The notes: generated by a model from the letters alone, not told the origin. DNA of 64,000 nucleotides from an uncultured Lachnospiraceae bacterium (GCA_947382355.1 CANCYR010000004.1:42089-106088), one strand, 5' to 3'; shown: positions 1 to 8,490, counted from the first letter of the stretch. A program made the numbers and translations.

Positions 1-1890
1 ATCCGGAAAGGTGAAAACGGACATGACGACATTATCCTTACCTATGCCTATGACCACCTTGGAAACGTCACATCCGTCACAGACGGAGAAGGAAATACTT
101 ACCGGATGGACTATGACAAAGTGGGGAACCTGAAGGCTGTTTATGATGCCTATGGCACGGCAGTGGAAAGCTACAGCTATGACAAGGTCTACAACCAGAC
201 CTCTGTAAAGGATGCCAAAGGAAATGAGACCGAAATGTCCTACGACTCCCTTGGCAACATGGTAAGCATGCTGAACAAGGCAACAGGCAGCGCCACTACC
301 TATGCCTATGTGGGCGGGCAGCTCCTAAGCTCCTCCACGGATGCCCTGGGCGGAAAAGTGACTGCAGAACATGACGCCATGGGCAATATAAAGCGCTTCA
401 CCAATCCAAACGGCGGCGTGACGGAATACACCTATGACCTGAACAAGCGGGTAACAGGAGAGAGCATAGGAAGCGAATATAAGCATACCTATGAATACAA
501 TGCCAATGGACAGGTCATAAAGAAGACCAACTCCAGGGGACAGGTGACGGAATATACTTATGACAAAGCAGGAAGACTCACAAGCCTTACAGACCAGCTT
601 GGAACCATCCGCTATGCTTATGATAAAAACGGAAATGTGCTGACTGTAGCGGATTCTCAGGGAACCATCACAAGGGAGTACGATGCCCTGAACAGGGTGA
701 CTTCTTATACGGATGCCAGAGGAAATACTATCCGGTATGATTATGATGAGTTTGGGAACCTGACAGAGCTTACCTATCCAAACGGGGAAAAGGTAATTTA
801 TACACATGATAAAAACGGAAATAGAAAGAATGCAACAGACTGGGAGGGCAGGACGACAGCCTATGAATATGACAGGAACTCCCGGCTGGTAAAAACCATC
901 CGTCCAGACGGCACGGTGGAGACAAGGACATATGATAAGGCAGGACAGCTTTTAACCATTCTTGACAAGAAGGGAAGCCAGACAGTTAACAGTCAGGAAT
1001 ATGCCTATGACATAAGCGGGAATATTACGGAAGTGAAGGCTTCACAGAAAGGTGAAATGCAGGTAAGTGGTGATATTGCCAATACCAGTATGGAGTATGA
1101 CAAGACCAACCGCCTGATTAAGTACAACGGGAAGGAAGTGAAGTATGATAAGGACGGAAACATGGTATATGGTCCTCTTAACGGAGAGATGGCAGGCTTT
1201 GTCTATGACTGCCGTAACCGATTAGTGCAGGCAGGGACTACGAAGTATGAGTATGATGCGGAGGACAACCGGACGGCAGTTATCAAGAATGCAGGGACGA
1301 GAGAGGAAGTAAGGATAGAATATGTAGTGGATTCCGTGGAAGAGCTTAGCAGGGTGTTGATGGCAGTTGAGAGGAAGTCTGGGAGCGAAACTGTTGGAAG
1401 CAGCATGGAAAGCACAACTGACAACGGAATTACTGGAAGCATAACAGCAGGCTCGACAGCAAGTACGACAGGCAATGAAGCATTCCAGACTACTTATTTC
1501 TATTATGGGAATGGACTGATTGCACAGGAAAATGAAAAAGAAGGTTATTTGACCTGTCATTTTAATAATGTAGGAAGCACCAATGCAGTAACGGATGAAA
1601 ATGGTGTAGTGAAATATACATATGCTTACAATCCATATGGAGAATTAACAAAAGGAAGCTTCGGGCAGGTTATGTTCCTGTTCAATGGGCAGTATGGGGT
1701 TGCTTCGGATGATAACGGGCTGTATTACATGCGGGCAAGGTATTATAATGTATCCATCAAGAGGTTCATTAATCAGGATGTAGTGACTGGAAGCATAGCA
1801 GAAAGCCAGAGCCTGAACCGATATGCGTATGGATCTGCTACATTTATTTTTTATGATAGGGTTTCATTTTATAACAATGAGTTATTATGA
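1..1890 (+). CDS. RHS/YD-repeat protein, 3' part, C-terminal toxin domain lost
   Basis: The reading frame is open from the first base, so the gene starts upstream of the window; 629 codons are visible. Tandem YD repeats (Y-x-Y-D-x-x-G-N spacing) fill most of it. The conserved end of the RHS core follows (YYMRARYYN, then RFINQD, then SLNRYAY near codon 610). In this family the core forms a shell that holds a variable C-terminal toxin. Here the frame leaves RHS homology right after SLNRYAY, at about nt 1834, and ends after about 18 unrelated residues. Those residues are an out-of-frame reading of the next gene. A recombination or deletion has therefore probably removed the toxin and fused the core to an immunity-like gene. 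The family call is firm; the toxin-loss reading is inference from the junction. Confidence 0.9.
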   Translation: MRKGENGHDDIILTYAYDHLGNVTSVTDGEGNTYRMDYDKVGNLKAVYDAYGTAVESYSYDKVYNQTSVKDAKGNETEMSYDSLGNMVSMLNKATGSATTYAYVGGQLLSSSTDALGGKVTAEHDAMGNIKRFTNPNGGVTEYTYDLNKRVTGESIGSEYKHTYEYNANGQVIKKTNSRGQVTEYTYDKAGRLTSLTDQLGTIRYAYDKNGNVLTVADSQGTITREYDALNRVTSYTDARGNTIRYDYDEFGNLTELTYPNGEKVIYTHDKNGNRKNATDWEGRTTAYEYDRNSRLVKTIRPDGTVETRTYDKAGQLLTILDKKGSQTVNSQEYAYDISGNITEVKASQKGEMQVSGDIANTSMEYDKTNRLIKYNGKEVKYDKDGNMVYGPLNGEMAGFVYDCRNRLVQAGTTKYEYDAEDNRTAVIKNAGTREEVRIEYVVDSVEELSRVLMAVERKSGSETVGSSMESTTDNGITGSITAGSTASTTGNEAFQTTYFYYGNGLIAQENEKEGYLTCHFNNVGSTNAVTDENGVVKYTYAYNPYGELTKGSFGQVMFLFNGQYGVASDDNGLYYMRARYYNVSIKRFINQDVVTGSIAESQSLNRYAYGSATFIFYDRVSFYNNELL

Positions 1891-2383
1891 TGAATTTTTG
1901 GTTTCAAGGCATCCTTTATTTTCCAGTAAAATAAAAATGGCAGAAATTATAGGGTTTGGAAAAAGTAAAAACTTTCATGGTGCAAGAGGTGCTGCGATAG
2001 GATATTATACAAAAATCAGCTATTATGAACAAGATAAAGAATATATGGCAAAAATATTTAGAAGTATGGATGATGAAGTAGGTAATAAAATAGCAGTGGC
2101 GGTTGAAGCAGATGGCAAATTAGCAACTAGGTATAAAAAGTGTAATTGGTATGGTGAGGGATATGGAGCGAAAAGGGGAGGGGCGCCTGGATTGATAATG
2201 GACATGTGTATGTATGCGTTTATTCATATAATAACGGCTTGTTGGCTTGTCCTAAATTTTGAAGCTTCATGGAAAATATATTTTATATATATTCTGACTG
2301 TAATATTGCATTATTTATTTTTACCACAAATAGTTAAAATAAGAAATCTTATATGGGAAAAAGAACAATTTAAAGATTTGTGA
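1823..2383 (+). CDS. Family A small membrane protein, 5' end lost at rhs junction (candidate immunity protein)
   Basis: I recognise no named family. The protein is clearly paralogous to the intact gene at 8649-9173: both have an N-terminal hydrophobic segment, a Y-[FY]-[DE]-EFL-x-[AS]-RHP motif, a soluble stretch with S-[ML]-DD and KCNWY, a second hydrophobic segment, and an HYL-x-LP...RN-LIW-type end. Homology starts only around LHLFF, and the true start was replaced by rhs sequence at about nt 1834. No ribosome site precedes the ATG at 1823. An internal ATG at 1877 lies 14 bases before the end of the rhs stop codon at 1890, so coupled translation is possible but would lose the first membrane segment. 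It may be a non-functional remnant. Its position behind rhs suggests an immunity protein (inference). Confidence 0.55.
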   Translation: MRMDLLHLFFMIGFHFITMSYYDEFLVSRHPLFSSKIKMAEIIGFGKSKNFHGARGAAIGYYTKISYYEQDKEYMAKIFRSMDDEVGNKIAVAVEADGKLATRYKKCNWYGEGYGAKRGGAPGLIMDMCMYAFIHIITACWLVLNFEASWKIYFIYILTVILHYLFLPQIVKIRNLIWEKEQFKDL

Positions 2384-2444
2384 GGGTAAAAGACAGTTTT
2401 ACATATGGCGCATACGACAAATATTACAGTACTAAAGGATTTAT

Positions 2445-2600
2445 AGATGGATGAACTGCAAGCTAATGGTGTGCTTATTTCCGCAAGCAACGAGCCAAGT
2501 GATTGTGTGCAAGCATTTGGTGATTGCCGCAAGGGTCAAATCCTCCGCCCCTTGGGGCATTTCAAGTTTGGTGCCGCACTGCTTGTGGCGGAGTATTTGA
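2445..2600. other. Higher-GC segment of unknown origin inside the AT-rich rhs region
   Basis: This stretch of about 150 bases is clearly richer in G and C than the sequence on either side. It is open in one plus frame (83 codons from 2447, with no good ribosome site) and runs directly into an rhs remnant. The translation matches no family I recognise. It looks like a scrap of another element captured during rearrangement. The boundaries are approximate. Confidence 0.3.
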
Positions 2601-2722
2601 TTTCAACCATGCAAAAGGACTGCTTGCATAGAAGAAAGGATGGGTATCTGACGTATCCTTTTAATAATGTAGGAATGACCAATGCAGGAACCGATTAAAA
2701 AGGAGCAGAGAAGTATGTATTG
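2600..2722 (+). pseudogene. rhs remnant (degenerate core-end fragment)
   Basis: The bases match the rhs gene around 1497-1625 with many differences: a YLT-x-x-FNNVG-x-TNA-like reading is still visible, followed by a stop at 2696-2698 where the parent has a GAT-GAA codon pair. Base-level similarity to rhs continues to about 2722 (GGAGCAG then GAAGTAT, as in the second remnant near 4370-4385). It lacks its own start and function. It marks an old rhs tip that preceded the next membrane-protein gene. Confidence 0.65.
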
Positions 2723-2745
2723 ATAAATAAAGGATGGGTAAAAAA

Positions 2746-3366
2746 ATGAATAGCTGGATTTGGGCAAGGGACAACGTAAGTAAGAGGACATTATTTGATT
2801 TTAGAAACGCATTTGATGCAGGGGTAATATTGCTTTTAATCAATACTGTGGTTTTGATTTCTATGACTGGAAGATATATTTTTAATTTCATTTTGTTATT
2901 TTACATATATCCAATTATTAGTTACTGCTTTCTTATAAATAAGACTGTTAAGTTTAATGAATTGGTGGAATGTGGGAGACTTATTATATGTCAGATAGAA
3001 AAACAGTATACTTGTTATAAGGCAATGTACAGGTCAAAAAGGCGAACAATGTATTGTAGCTGGTTTGATGCGGAAAAAAATAAAACATTATTATTTCGGG
3101 CGGACAACATGCTTTACTATTTAAACGGCAAAAACAGAAGCGGAGGAAATCTTGATGAGATTTTGCATGTATATGTAATGTTTGACCCGAACAATCCAAA
3201 AAAGTATTATGTCTTTCATGATGAATTGATGATGGAATCAAGCACTTGCCTGGAAGGTGCTTCATCTTCAAGTTTATCAAAGTTATTGTTTGGTGCAGAT
3301 ATCATTCTGCTAATTATTGTATGTGGGGTGATATGGATAGGTAAAAAGAATATAATATTTTTATGA
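2746..3366 (+). CDS. Family C membrane protein, DUF3592-like layout (hypothetical)
   Basis: This is about 206 residues from the ATG at 2746. That start is chosen because an AAAGGA site lies 11 bases upstream, while the ATG at 2734 overlaps that site. Two hydrophobic segments near residues 28-45 and 50-70 are followed by a soluble, probably beta-rich domain, and a third hydrophobic helix sits at the C-terminus. The soluble part contains a V-x-F-x-P-x-N-P-x-x-YYV motif, comparable to the V-N-P-R-N-Y motif of the protein at 7855-8490. That arrangement resembles DUF3592-type proteins, but the match is by eye only. Behind a degraded rhs tip it is a candidate immunity protein (inference). No direct function can be assigned. 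Confidence 0.6.
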   Translation: MNSWIWARDNVSKRTLFDFRNAFDAGVILLLINTVVLISMTGRYIFNFILLFYIYPIISYCFLINKTVKFNELVECGRLIICQIEKQYTCYKAMYRSKRRTMYCSWFDAEKNKTLLFRADNMLYYLNGKNRSGGNLDEILHVYVMFDPNNPKKYYVFHDELMMESSTCLEGASSSSLSKLLFGADIILLIIVCGVIWIGKKNIIFL

Positions 3367-3369
3367 AAA

Positions 3370-3527
3370 AGAAGGGATTGCAGAAGTACTGGGAGTTGTT
3401 GTAGGAGCGCTTGCATTATTGCAATATTGTATATATTGAACATCAGGTAAAAAGATACTTTGAATTTAATTTGAAAGCCAACTATACAGGCGAACTTAAA
3501 ATGGTTCTTCAAGAAATATTAAAATAA
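3370..3527 (+). pseudogene. Short degraded coding remnant
   Basis: Two short readings in different frames look like the end of a lost gene. The first is a hydrophobic stretch (GVVVGALALL) that stops at about 3438. The second is a 28-codon open stretch, 3441-3527, reading HQVKRYFEFN and ending EILK. A shift near 3438 would join them. Neither has a start codon with a ribosome site. The family is unknown. Confidence 0.3.
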
Positions 3528-3572
3528 TAAAGAACCCTCAAAGCAACTAACCGTTTAGAAGAGGAAAAATGT

Positions 3573-4199
3573 ATGAAAATTGAAACAACTCTAACCTATG
3601 AGCAGTTTAAAGAAAAATTTGAACAGCATGTGATGCCTGAAAACAGCTATCAGTATAAATACCGAAAGCAAATATATTTTTTAGGAACTCTTTCAAATGA
3701 ATATATGTCAATTAGATGCTTTATGCCAAACCAAAGTTGTACTGGCAATGGAATAACAGGCAAAGTTGTGGAAGAAATGGGAAAGTGTACGATTACATAT
3801 AAGATGAATCGACCTGATTGGCTACATCAGTTAGGTATGATAATGATGTGGATTCCGGCTGTTTTTACAGTTCTTTTGCTTACTGTATTTGGAGTTACAA
3901 TGGGATTCCTCCCAAGTATATATAAGAATGATATTTTCATAAATACATTAGCAATGCTTTTCTTAATTTTAGTTATAGGCGGAATATTCTTTTTGTGTTG
4001 TGGCTATGCGCTTGGAATACTGAGCAAAAAAGAGGGAGAATGTTGCAAAGCAGAATTGGAAGATATTATTAACAATGGTCCGGTAAAAAATGATTTTAAA
4101 CGGCCAGACAAAAAGGACATGTTTCAAAAAAGAATAATAGAAATCACATTTAGTATAATAATTTTTGTTATAATTATATTGTCTAAAATCTTGTTATAG
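3573..4199 (+). CDS. Family B membrane protein (candidate immunity protein)
   Basis: This intact 208-residue protein follows a GAGG ribosome site 8 bases upstream. It begins with the motif YEQFKEKFEQHV, shared with the genes at 6588 and 8468. A soluble domain follows, then hydrophobic segments near residues 89-113 and 122-149, a cytoplasmic KKEGECCK...L-x-x-II motif, and a C-terminal hydrophobic helix at about 188-208. It is the only undamaged family-B member in the window; the others are a frameshifted copy (6588-7315), an N-terminal fragment (8468-8596) and a C-terminal fragment (6472-6561). The family has no name I can assign. The repeated occurrence next to rhs tips suggests immunity to Rhs effectors, which is inference. 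Confidence 0.6.
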   Translation: MKIETTLTYEQFKEKFEQHVMPENSYQYKYRKQIYFLGTLSNEYMSIRCFMPNQSCTGNGITGKVVEEMGKCTITYKMNRPDWLHQLGMIMMWIPAVFTVLLLTVFGVTMGFLPSIYKNDIFINTLAMLFLILVIGGIFFLCCGYALGILSKKEGECCKAELEDIINNGPVKNDFKRPDKKDMFQKRIIEITFSIIIFVIIILSKILL

Positions 4200-4212
4200 C
4201 CATATTATGTAA

Positions 4213-4583
4213 GATTCCCTTATGACTGCCACAAATGTTTGCTACAGGCAGGGACTACAAAGTATGATGCATCTACTATGGAAAGGGACTGCTTGCACAA
4301 GAAAATGAAAAAGAAGGCTCTCTGATGTATCATTAATGTAGGAAGCACCAATGCAGTAACGGATGAAAAGGGAGCAGTGAAGTATACATATGCCTATAAT
4401 CCATACGGGGAGCTGACGAAAGGAAGCTATGGACAGGTCATGTTCCTGTTTAATGGACAGTACGTGAGTAAAAATGTCGGAAATATAAATTCAGGAATAA
4501 TAATTGGAGTGACAGTAGTTGATTGGATAAAAAAGAAAATTAAGGAATGTATTGATGAGAAAAAGAAGAAAATGAAGAGGTAA
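4213..4583 (+). pseudogene. Orphan rhs tip with alternative C-terminal tail
   Basis: Bases 4213-4470 repeat parts of the rhs gene (compare 1195-1249 and 1497-1700) with an internal deletion and a frameshift, so the join between the two parts is non-coding. From 4377 an open frame of 68 codons reads the rhs core end (KYTYAYNPYGELTKGS, MFLFNGQY). It then switches after NGQY to a different 39-residue tail with a hydrophobic segment and a Lys-rich end. This is the classic layout of an orphan rhs C-terminal cassette, stored downstream for recombination into the main gene. The tail is too short to be a recognised toxin. Confidence 0.6.
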
Positions 4584-4594
4584 TGTGGCTGGAT

Positions 4595-4759
4595 ATGAAT
4601 GAAAAAATATTACTATTAGGAATTATAGAGATGCATTTTTTAATAATAAGTTATTTTGACGAATTTTTAATTGCAAGGCATCCACTATTTCATTGTAAAT
4701 TAAAAATGGCAAAAATGATAGGATTTGAAAAATGTATCATTATACAATGGTGCAGGTAA
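4595..4759 (+). pseudogene. Family A gene, N-terminal fragment (split copy)
   Basis: From the ATG at 4595 the frame gives 54 residues. They align with the N-terminus of the 8649 protein: a hydrophobic start, then SYFDEFLIARHPLF, then K-M-IGF. At about nt 4740 a one-base difference from the related gene at 1823 shifts the frame, and translation stops at 4757-4759. The matching C-terminal half lies at 6183-6446, beyond an inserted ATPase gene. About 45 residues of the middle are missing. Confidence 0.6.
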
Positions 4760-4899
4760 CTTTTTTATATCTTCTATAATTGTTACATAAATAAGTGCAA
4801 ATGCAGAAAAAATAGTAACGACTATTGAAATAAAAATAATTTAGCGATAAAATGGAATTACCAAAATTCGTGTAATGCACAAAAACAAGGAGTGACATT

Positions 4900-6153
4900 A
4901 TGGAAATTAAGAGAGATTTATACCTTGAACAGTTAAAGATAAGAAAAGATAACGAAATGATTAAGATTATCACAGGAATTAGGAGATGCGGCAAATCATT
5001 CCTGTTATTTGTATTGTTTAAGAAATATTTATTGGAAAGTGGTGTAGACAATGACCACATCATTGAGATTGCATTAGATGGCATTGAAAATGAGGAGCTG
5101 AGAGATCCAAAGAAGTGTTATCAGCATATTAAAGATGTAATGAAAGATGACCAGAAGTATTATCTGCTTTTGGATGAAATACAGTTTATGCCACGATTTG
5201 AGGAAGTGTTGAACAGCTTGCTTCGTATCGGTAACATTGATGTGTATGTAACCGGCAGTAATTCTAAATTTTTATCCAGTGATATTGTAACTGAATTCAG
5301 AGGCAGAGGAGATGAAATCAGAATTTATCCGTTGTCCTTTGCAGAGTTTTATGCGGTTTTTGATGGAGATTATGATGATGCTTGGGAGGAGTATATGATA
5401 TACGGTGGGTTGCCACAGGTAGCACAATTTTCCGTGGAACGCCAAAAGGCTGAATATCTTAAAAATATTTTTACCAATGTTTATATAAAGGATGTAGTAG
5501 AGCGAAACAGGATTCAAAATGTTGATGAAATCGGAACCTTGGTAGATATACTGGCTTCTGCCATTGGAGCACCTACCAATCCGACAAAAATATCAAATAC
5601 TTTCAAAAGTGAGAGAGGTATCAATTACAGCAATAAAACTATATCCAACCATATTGATTATCTGGCAGAGGCATTTTTGATTTCTAAGGCAGACAGATAT
5701 GATATTAAGGGTAGAAAATATGTAGGAGCAAACCTGAAATACTATTTTTCGGATGTAGGACTCAGAAATGCCAGACTGAACTTCAGACAGCAGGAGCCTA
5801 CCCATATTATGGAGAACATTGTTTATAATGAGCTGCTTGTGCGTAGTTACAATGTGGATGTCGGCATTGTGGATGTATATGCAAAGAATAGTGAAGGAAA
5901 GAGGGTTCATAAGCAGTTAGAGGTTGATTTTGTAGTAAACCAGGGCAGTCAGAGATATTACATTCAGGTAGCTTATGATATGACTTCTGAGGAAAAGCAG
6001 ACACAGGAACTTAATTCACTCCGCAATATTCCGGATTCATTTAAGAAGATTGTTATAGTAAATGGAACGAAAAAGCCTTGGAGAAATGAGGAAGGATTTG
6101 TAATCATGGGAATGAAATATTTTCTGCTCAATGTGGATAGTTTGGAGTTTTAG
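4900..6153 (+). CDS. AAA_14/DUF4143 ATPase
   Basis: This is 417 residues, a normal length for the family. A P-loop GIRRCGKS sits at about residues 25-32, and a Walker B-like LLLDEIQ around residue 89. TGSNSKFLSS is the sensor-like segment. A DUF4143-type C-terminal domain contains EVDFVV near residue 342, the nuclease-fold-like signature of these proteins. These ATPases are widespread and mobile, and their role is poorly defined. GAGTG about 8 bases before the ATG is a weak ribosome site. The gene lies between the two halves of a family-A gene (4595-4759 and 6183-6446), so it probably arrived as an insertion. I see no transposase and no clear target duplication. Family call confident; function unknown. 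Confidence 0.85.
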   Translation: MEIKRDLYLEQLKIRKDNEMIKIITGIRRCGKSFLLFVLFKKYLLESGVDNDHIIEIALDGIENEELRDPKKCYQHIKDVMKDDQKYYLLLDEIQFMPRFEEVLNSLLRIGNIDVYVTGSNSKFLSSDIVTEFRGRGDEIRIYPLSFAEFYAVFDGDYDDAWEEYMIYGGLPQVAQFSVERQKAEYLKNIFTNVYIKDVVERNRIQNVDEIGTLVDILASAIGAPTNPTKISNTFKSERGINYSNKTISNHIDYLAEAFLISKADRYDIKGRKYVGANLKYYFSDVGLRNARLNFRQQEPTHIMENIVYNELLVRSYNVDVGIVDVYAKNSEGKRVHKQLEVDFVVNQGSQRYYIQVAYDMTSEEKQTQELNSLRNIPDSFKKIVIVNGTKKPWRNEEGFVIMGMKYFLLNVDSLEF

Positions 6154-6182
6154 TCCGAAAAATGAAATGGTTTATAGATTAG

Positions 6183-6446
6183 TGGGTAAGTACAATAGAA
6201 TATAATTATGCTGCCAAATATGGAAAGTGCAGAATATATAATGAACATGAATATGAAGATAATGGGAACAGAAGTGGAATGTTTTGCGCATTTGTATTGA
6301 TTTCATTAATCATAATGGATATTTGGTTTGGAAAAATTAAAGAAGCATGCCTGATTTTAATAACATTGATGTGTATTCATTATTTGCTTATGCCTTTGAG
6401 TATTCAATTGAGAAATAGCATATGGGGAAGTTCACAAAGAAAGTGA
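6183..6446 (+). pseudogene. Family A gene, C-terminal fragment (split copy)
   Basis: The frame is open from just after a stop at 6180-6182 and gives 87 residues without a proper start. KYGKCRIYNE matches RYGKCNWYNE of the 8649 protein. A hydrophobic segment follows, then the family ending HYLLMPLSIQLRNSIW. It is the other half of the copy that begins at 4595. Confidence 0.6.
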
Positions 6447-6471
6447 ATGAAGTATGATAAGAACGTAACAT

Positions 6472-6561
6472 ATGGATAAGCGATTTATAATAAATACAAA
6501 AAAGGAAGGAGAAATCTGCACAGAAAAGTTAGAAGAGATTGCGGAAAATCAACATATTTAA
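6472..6561 (+). pseudogene. Family B C-terminal fragment
   Basis: A 29-codon open stretch contains NTKKEGEICTEKLEEI. This matches the post-membrane motif of family B (NTKKEGEYCKKKLKEI in the 6866 frame, KKEGECCKAELEDI in the 3573 protein). Everything upstream of the motif is missing. It is the third family-B remnant in the region. Confidence 0.5.
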
Positions 6562-6587
6562 AAATAGTACTAAATGTGCTGTGAGGA

Positions 6588-7315
6588 GTGTGCACTATGA
6601 ATTATTCAATTATTGAAACGGATTTATCATATGAACAATTCAGAGCAAGATATGAAAAGCATGTAGAAGTGAATCTGGTTGGTGGCAGGAAAAGAGAATT
6701 GGATAAAGAGTCATACTTGGGAAATATAAATAAAAATAGCTTTGTGCTGGGCTGTGAATTGCCATTATTGCGCGGTGCAGCAAATTGGATGACCGGAACA
6801 ATAGTGGAAGAGGATGGAAAGTGCATTTTAATGTATAAGATGACATTTCAAGATGATTTCTATAAATGGGGCAAAAAAGTTTTTTAGCAGTATTTTTACT
6901 TAATGCTATTATTTTGCTGATTTCCTCATATTGGAAGGGAATTCCGGCAGGTTTTTATATGTGCTGCTTTATGTTATCCCTATTTGCTGTAATGGCTGGA
7001 ATCATGATTTGCAATACTAAAAAAGAGGGTGAATATTGTAAGAAAAAATTAAAAGAAATTATTGCCGATGATTTAAATAGGCGTGAAGAAAACTCTTTTA
7101 AAGAAACCAGAAAGATTCAGGCAAAAGTAATTATGTTGGATAATTTTCATAATCCGAAGTTACTAGTCTGTCAGGAAACACGGGAGGATGGAGTGCAGGT
7201 TCAATATTATAAAGACAAAGAAAATGAATGCTTTATAGAAAAGCCTGGTGATTTTGTTACTGTAGAAATAGATATGTGGGATGAAAGTAAATATAGAATT
7301 TTCGAGGAAAAATAA
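6588..7315 (+). pseudogene. Family B membrane protein, frameshifted
   Basis: Two overlapping frames together make one family-B protein. The first (6588-6887) starts with YEQFRARYEKHV, runs through the soluble domain, and stops in a run of A and T at about 6870-6887. The second frame (6866-7315) continues with two hydrophobic segments, the NTKKEGEYCKKKLKEI motif and a further soluble tail of about 85 residues. The sequence at the junction is six A, one G and six T. It is not a canonical slippery heptamer in the zero frame, so a simple indel or a sequencing error is more likely than programmed frameshifting. The preferred start is ATG 6597, because GAGGAG lies just upstream. Confidence 0.6.
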
Positions 7316-7316
7316 G

Positions 7317-7748
7317 ATGCGGAAAATGAATATTGCTATTTTAGTCATTATCATGATTGGCGCTTTAAGCGGTTGTGGGGCAAATTTATTAAAAGATGAA
7401 AAATGTGATGCATATTTGGAGCAATCCATTGAGGCAATTGCAGGGAAAGATAAGGAAACCTTTCAAGGATTATTTTGGAAAGAAATTATGGAAAGCAGCG
7501 AAACAGATTGGGATGAAGCCACCAATGATGTCATGGAAAACTGGAAAGGGAGTCTGGAAAGCTATGAAATGACTGGAAAAAATGTCAATGTAAATAGCAA
7601 GAATTTTAATACCAAAACATATGTTTGATGCACATATCGTGTTGTTACCACAGAGGAGACTTATAATGTTGTAATAGTCAGAGTAGAGGATAAGGAAGGG
7701 CTTGATGCCATGAGTAGATTTTACTTTGAAAAAAATTATGAGAAATAA
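7317..7748 (+). pseudogene. Lipoprotein, DUF5104-like, interrupted by an in-frame stop
   Basis: The ATG at 7317 is preferred over the longer frame because a GAGGAAAA site precedes it. It begins a lipoprotein signal peptide with lipobox LSGC at about residues 18-21. The mature part (CDAYLEQSIEAIAGKDKETF, then the FW and SYEMTGK region) resembles DUF5104 proteins, a family often found near Rhs tails. A TGA at 7626-7628 ends translation after 103 residues. The same frame then continues without a break as CTYRVVTTEETYNVVIVRVE up to a TAA at 7746-7748, which fits the rest of the domain. One nonsense mutation has therefore probably inactivated the gene. The DUF assignment is from memory of the pattern. 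Confidence 0.55.
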
Positions 7749-7854
7749 TCAGGTGAATTAAAACGGTGCTCATGAAAATCAGGCTTAAAAGACGGATGTA
7801 TTATTGATTGACAATACTAATAGAAGATAAATTCAAATAACAGGGAGAAGTAGC

Positions 7855-8490
7855 ATGTATGGCATGGCAGATAGCGTTTTATGTGTAAGAAAAAGAGGAA
7901 TATGGAAGGAAAAAGAAATATATCTTACGATTGTTTCAATCATTTTCCTAATCTATGCCATTGCAGGATACGGAATGAATTTTGAACTGAATATAAAAAC
8001 CTTTAATTATGCAAGCATAGTTTTCATAATTGCCTGTTTATGTTTTATAGCGGCATTAACGATTAATATTCGTGTAAACAAAAGAAAAAATCAATTGCTT
8101 GTTTCAGGAGAAGTTATCTTCGCAAAAATTGATAGAAAGCATTCATGGATAATGCCAGATGAAGCAAAAATAAAATGCAGTTACATAAAAAGCGGCGTTT
8201 TATGGATTTTTGAAGCAAGGCATATAGAAACAGGCGTAGGACTTCATACATCTGATAGATTTTATGATACAGATGTTATGCCAGTCGTAGTCAATCCCCG
8301 GAATTATCATGAATATATAGTGTTGTTTGAAGATGTGCTGTTAAGTTCCAGAAAAGGAATAAACAGACCTATGTATTTTACGAAGGTGATAAGAAAAATA
8401 GGCCTAAACAGCCAATTGGCTCCGTCAGGAACTAATGCTTCATCAATAGCAGCAAAGAGAGAAGAAAATGAAGAAATTAACGATTATTAA
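7855..8490 (+). CDS. Family C membrane protein, DUF3592-like layout (hypothetical)
   Basis: This is 211 residues after a good GGGAGAAG ribosome site. Two hydrophobic segments (about residues 22-39 and 52-72) precede a soluble beta-rich domain containing V-[SV]-GEVI, IKCSY and VVVNPRNYHEYIV; the C-terminus is polar. The layout matches the protein at 2746-3366, so I group them as family C. Its last 23 bases overlap the start of a truncated family-B gene at 8468. Position among rhs remnants suggests immunity. The function is unproven. Confidence 0.6.
   Translation: MYGMADSVLCVRKRGIWKEKEIYLTIVSIIFLIYAIAGYGMNFELNIKTFNYASIVFIIACLCFIAALTINIRVNKRKNQLLVSGEVIFAKIDRKHSWIMPDEAKIKCSYIKSGVLWIFEARHIETGVGLHTSDRFYDTDVMPVVVNPRNYHEYIVLFEDVLLSSRKGINRPMYFTKVIRKIGLNSQLAPSGTNASSIAAKREENEEINDY

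Noticed and set aside
4740..5084. Minus-strand open frame before and within the DUF4143 gene
   Set aside because: It overlaps the start of a convincing plus-strand gene and has no ribosome site. A hydrophobic reading near 4760-4860 could be an inverted scrap of a membrane protein, but support is too thin.
6866..6887. Programmed -1 frameshift in the family-B gene
   Set aside because: The A6-G-T6 sequence does not place a standard X-XXY-YYZ heptamer in the zero frame, and no downstream stimulatory hairpin was seen. An indel is simpler.
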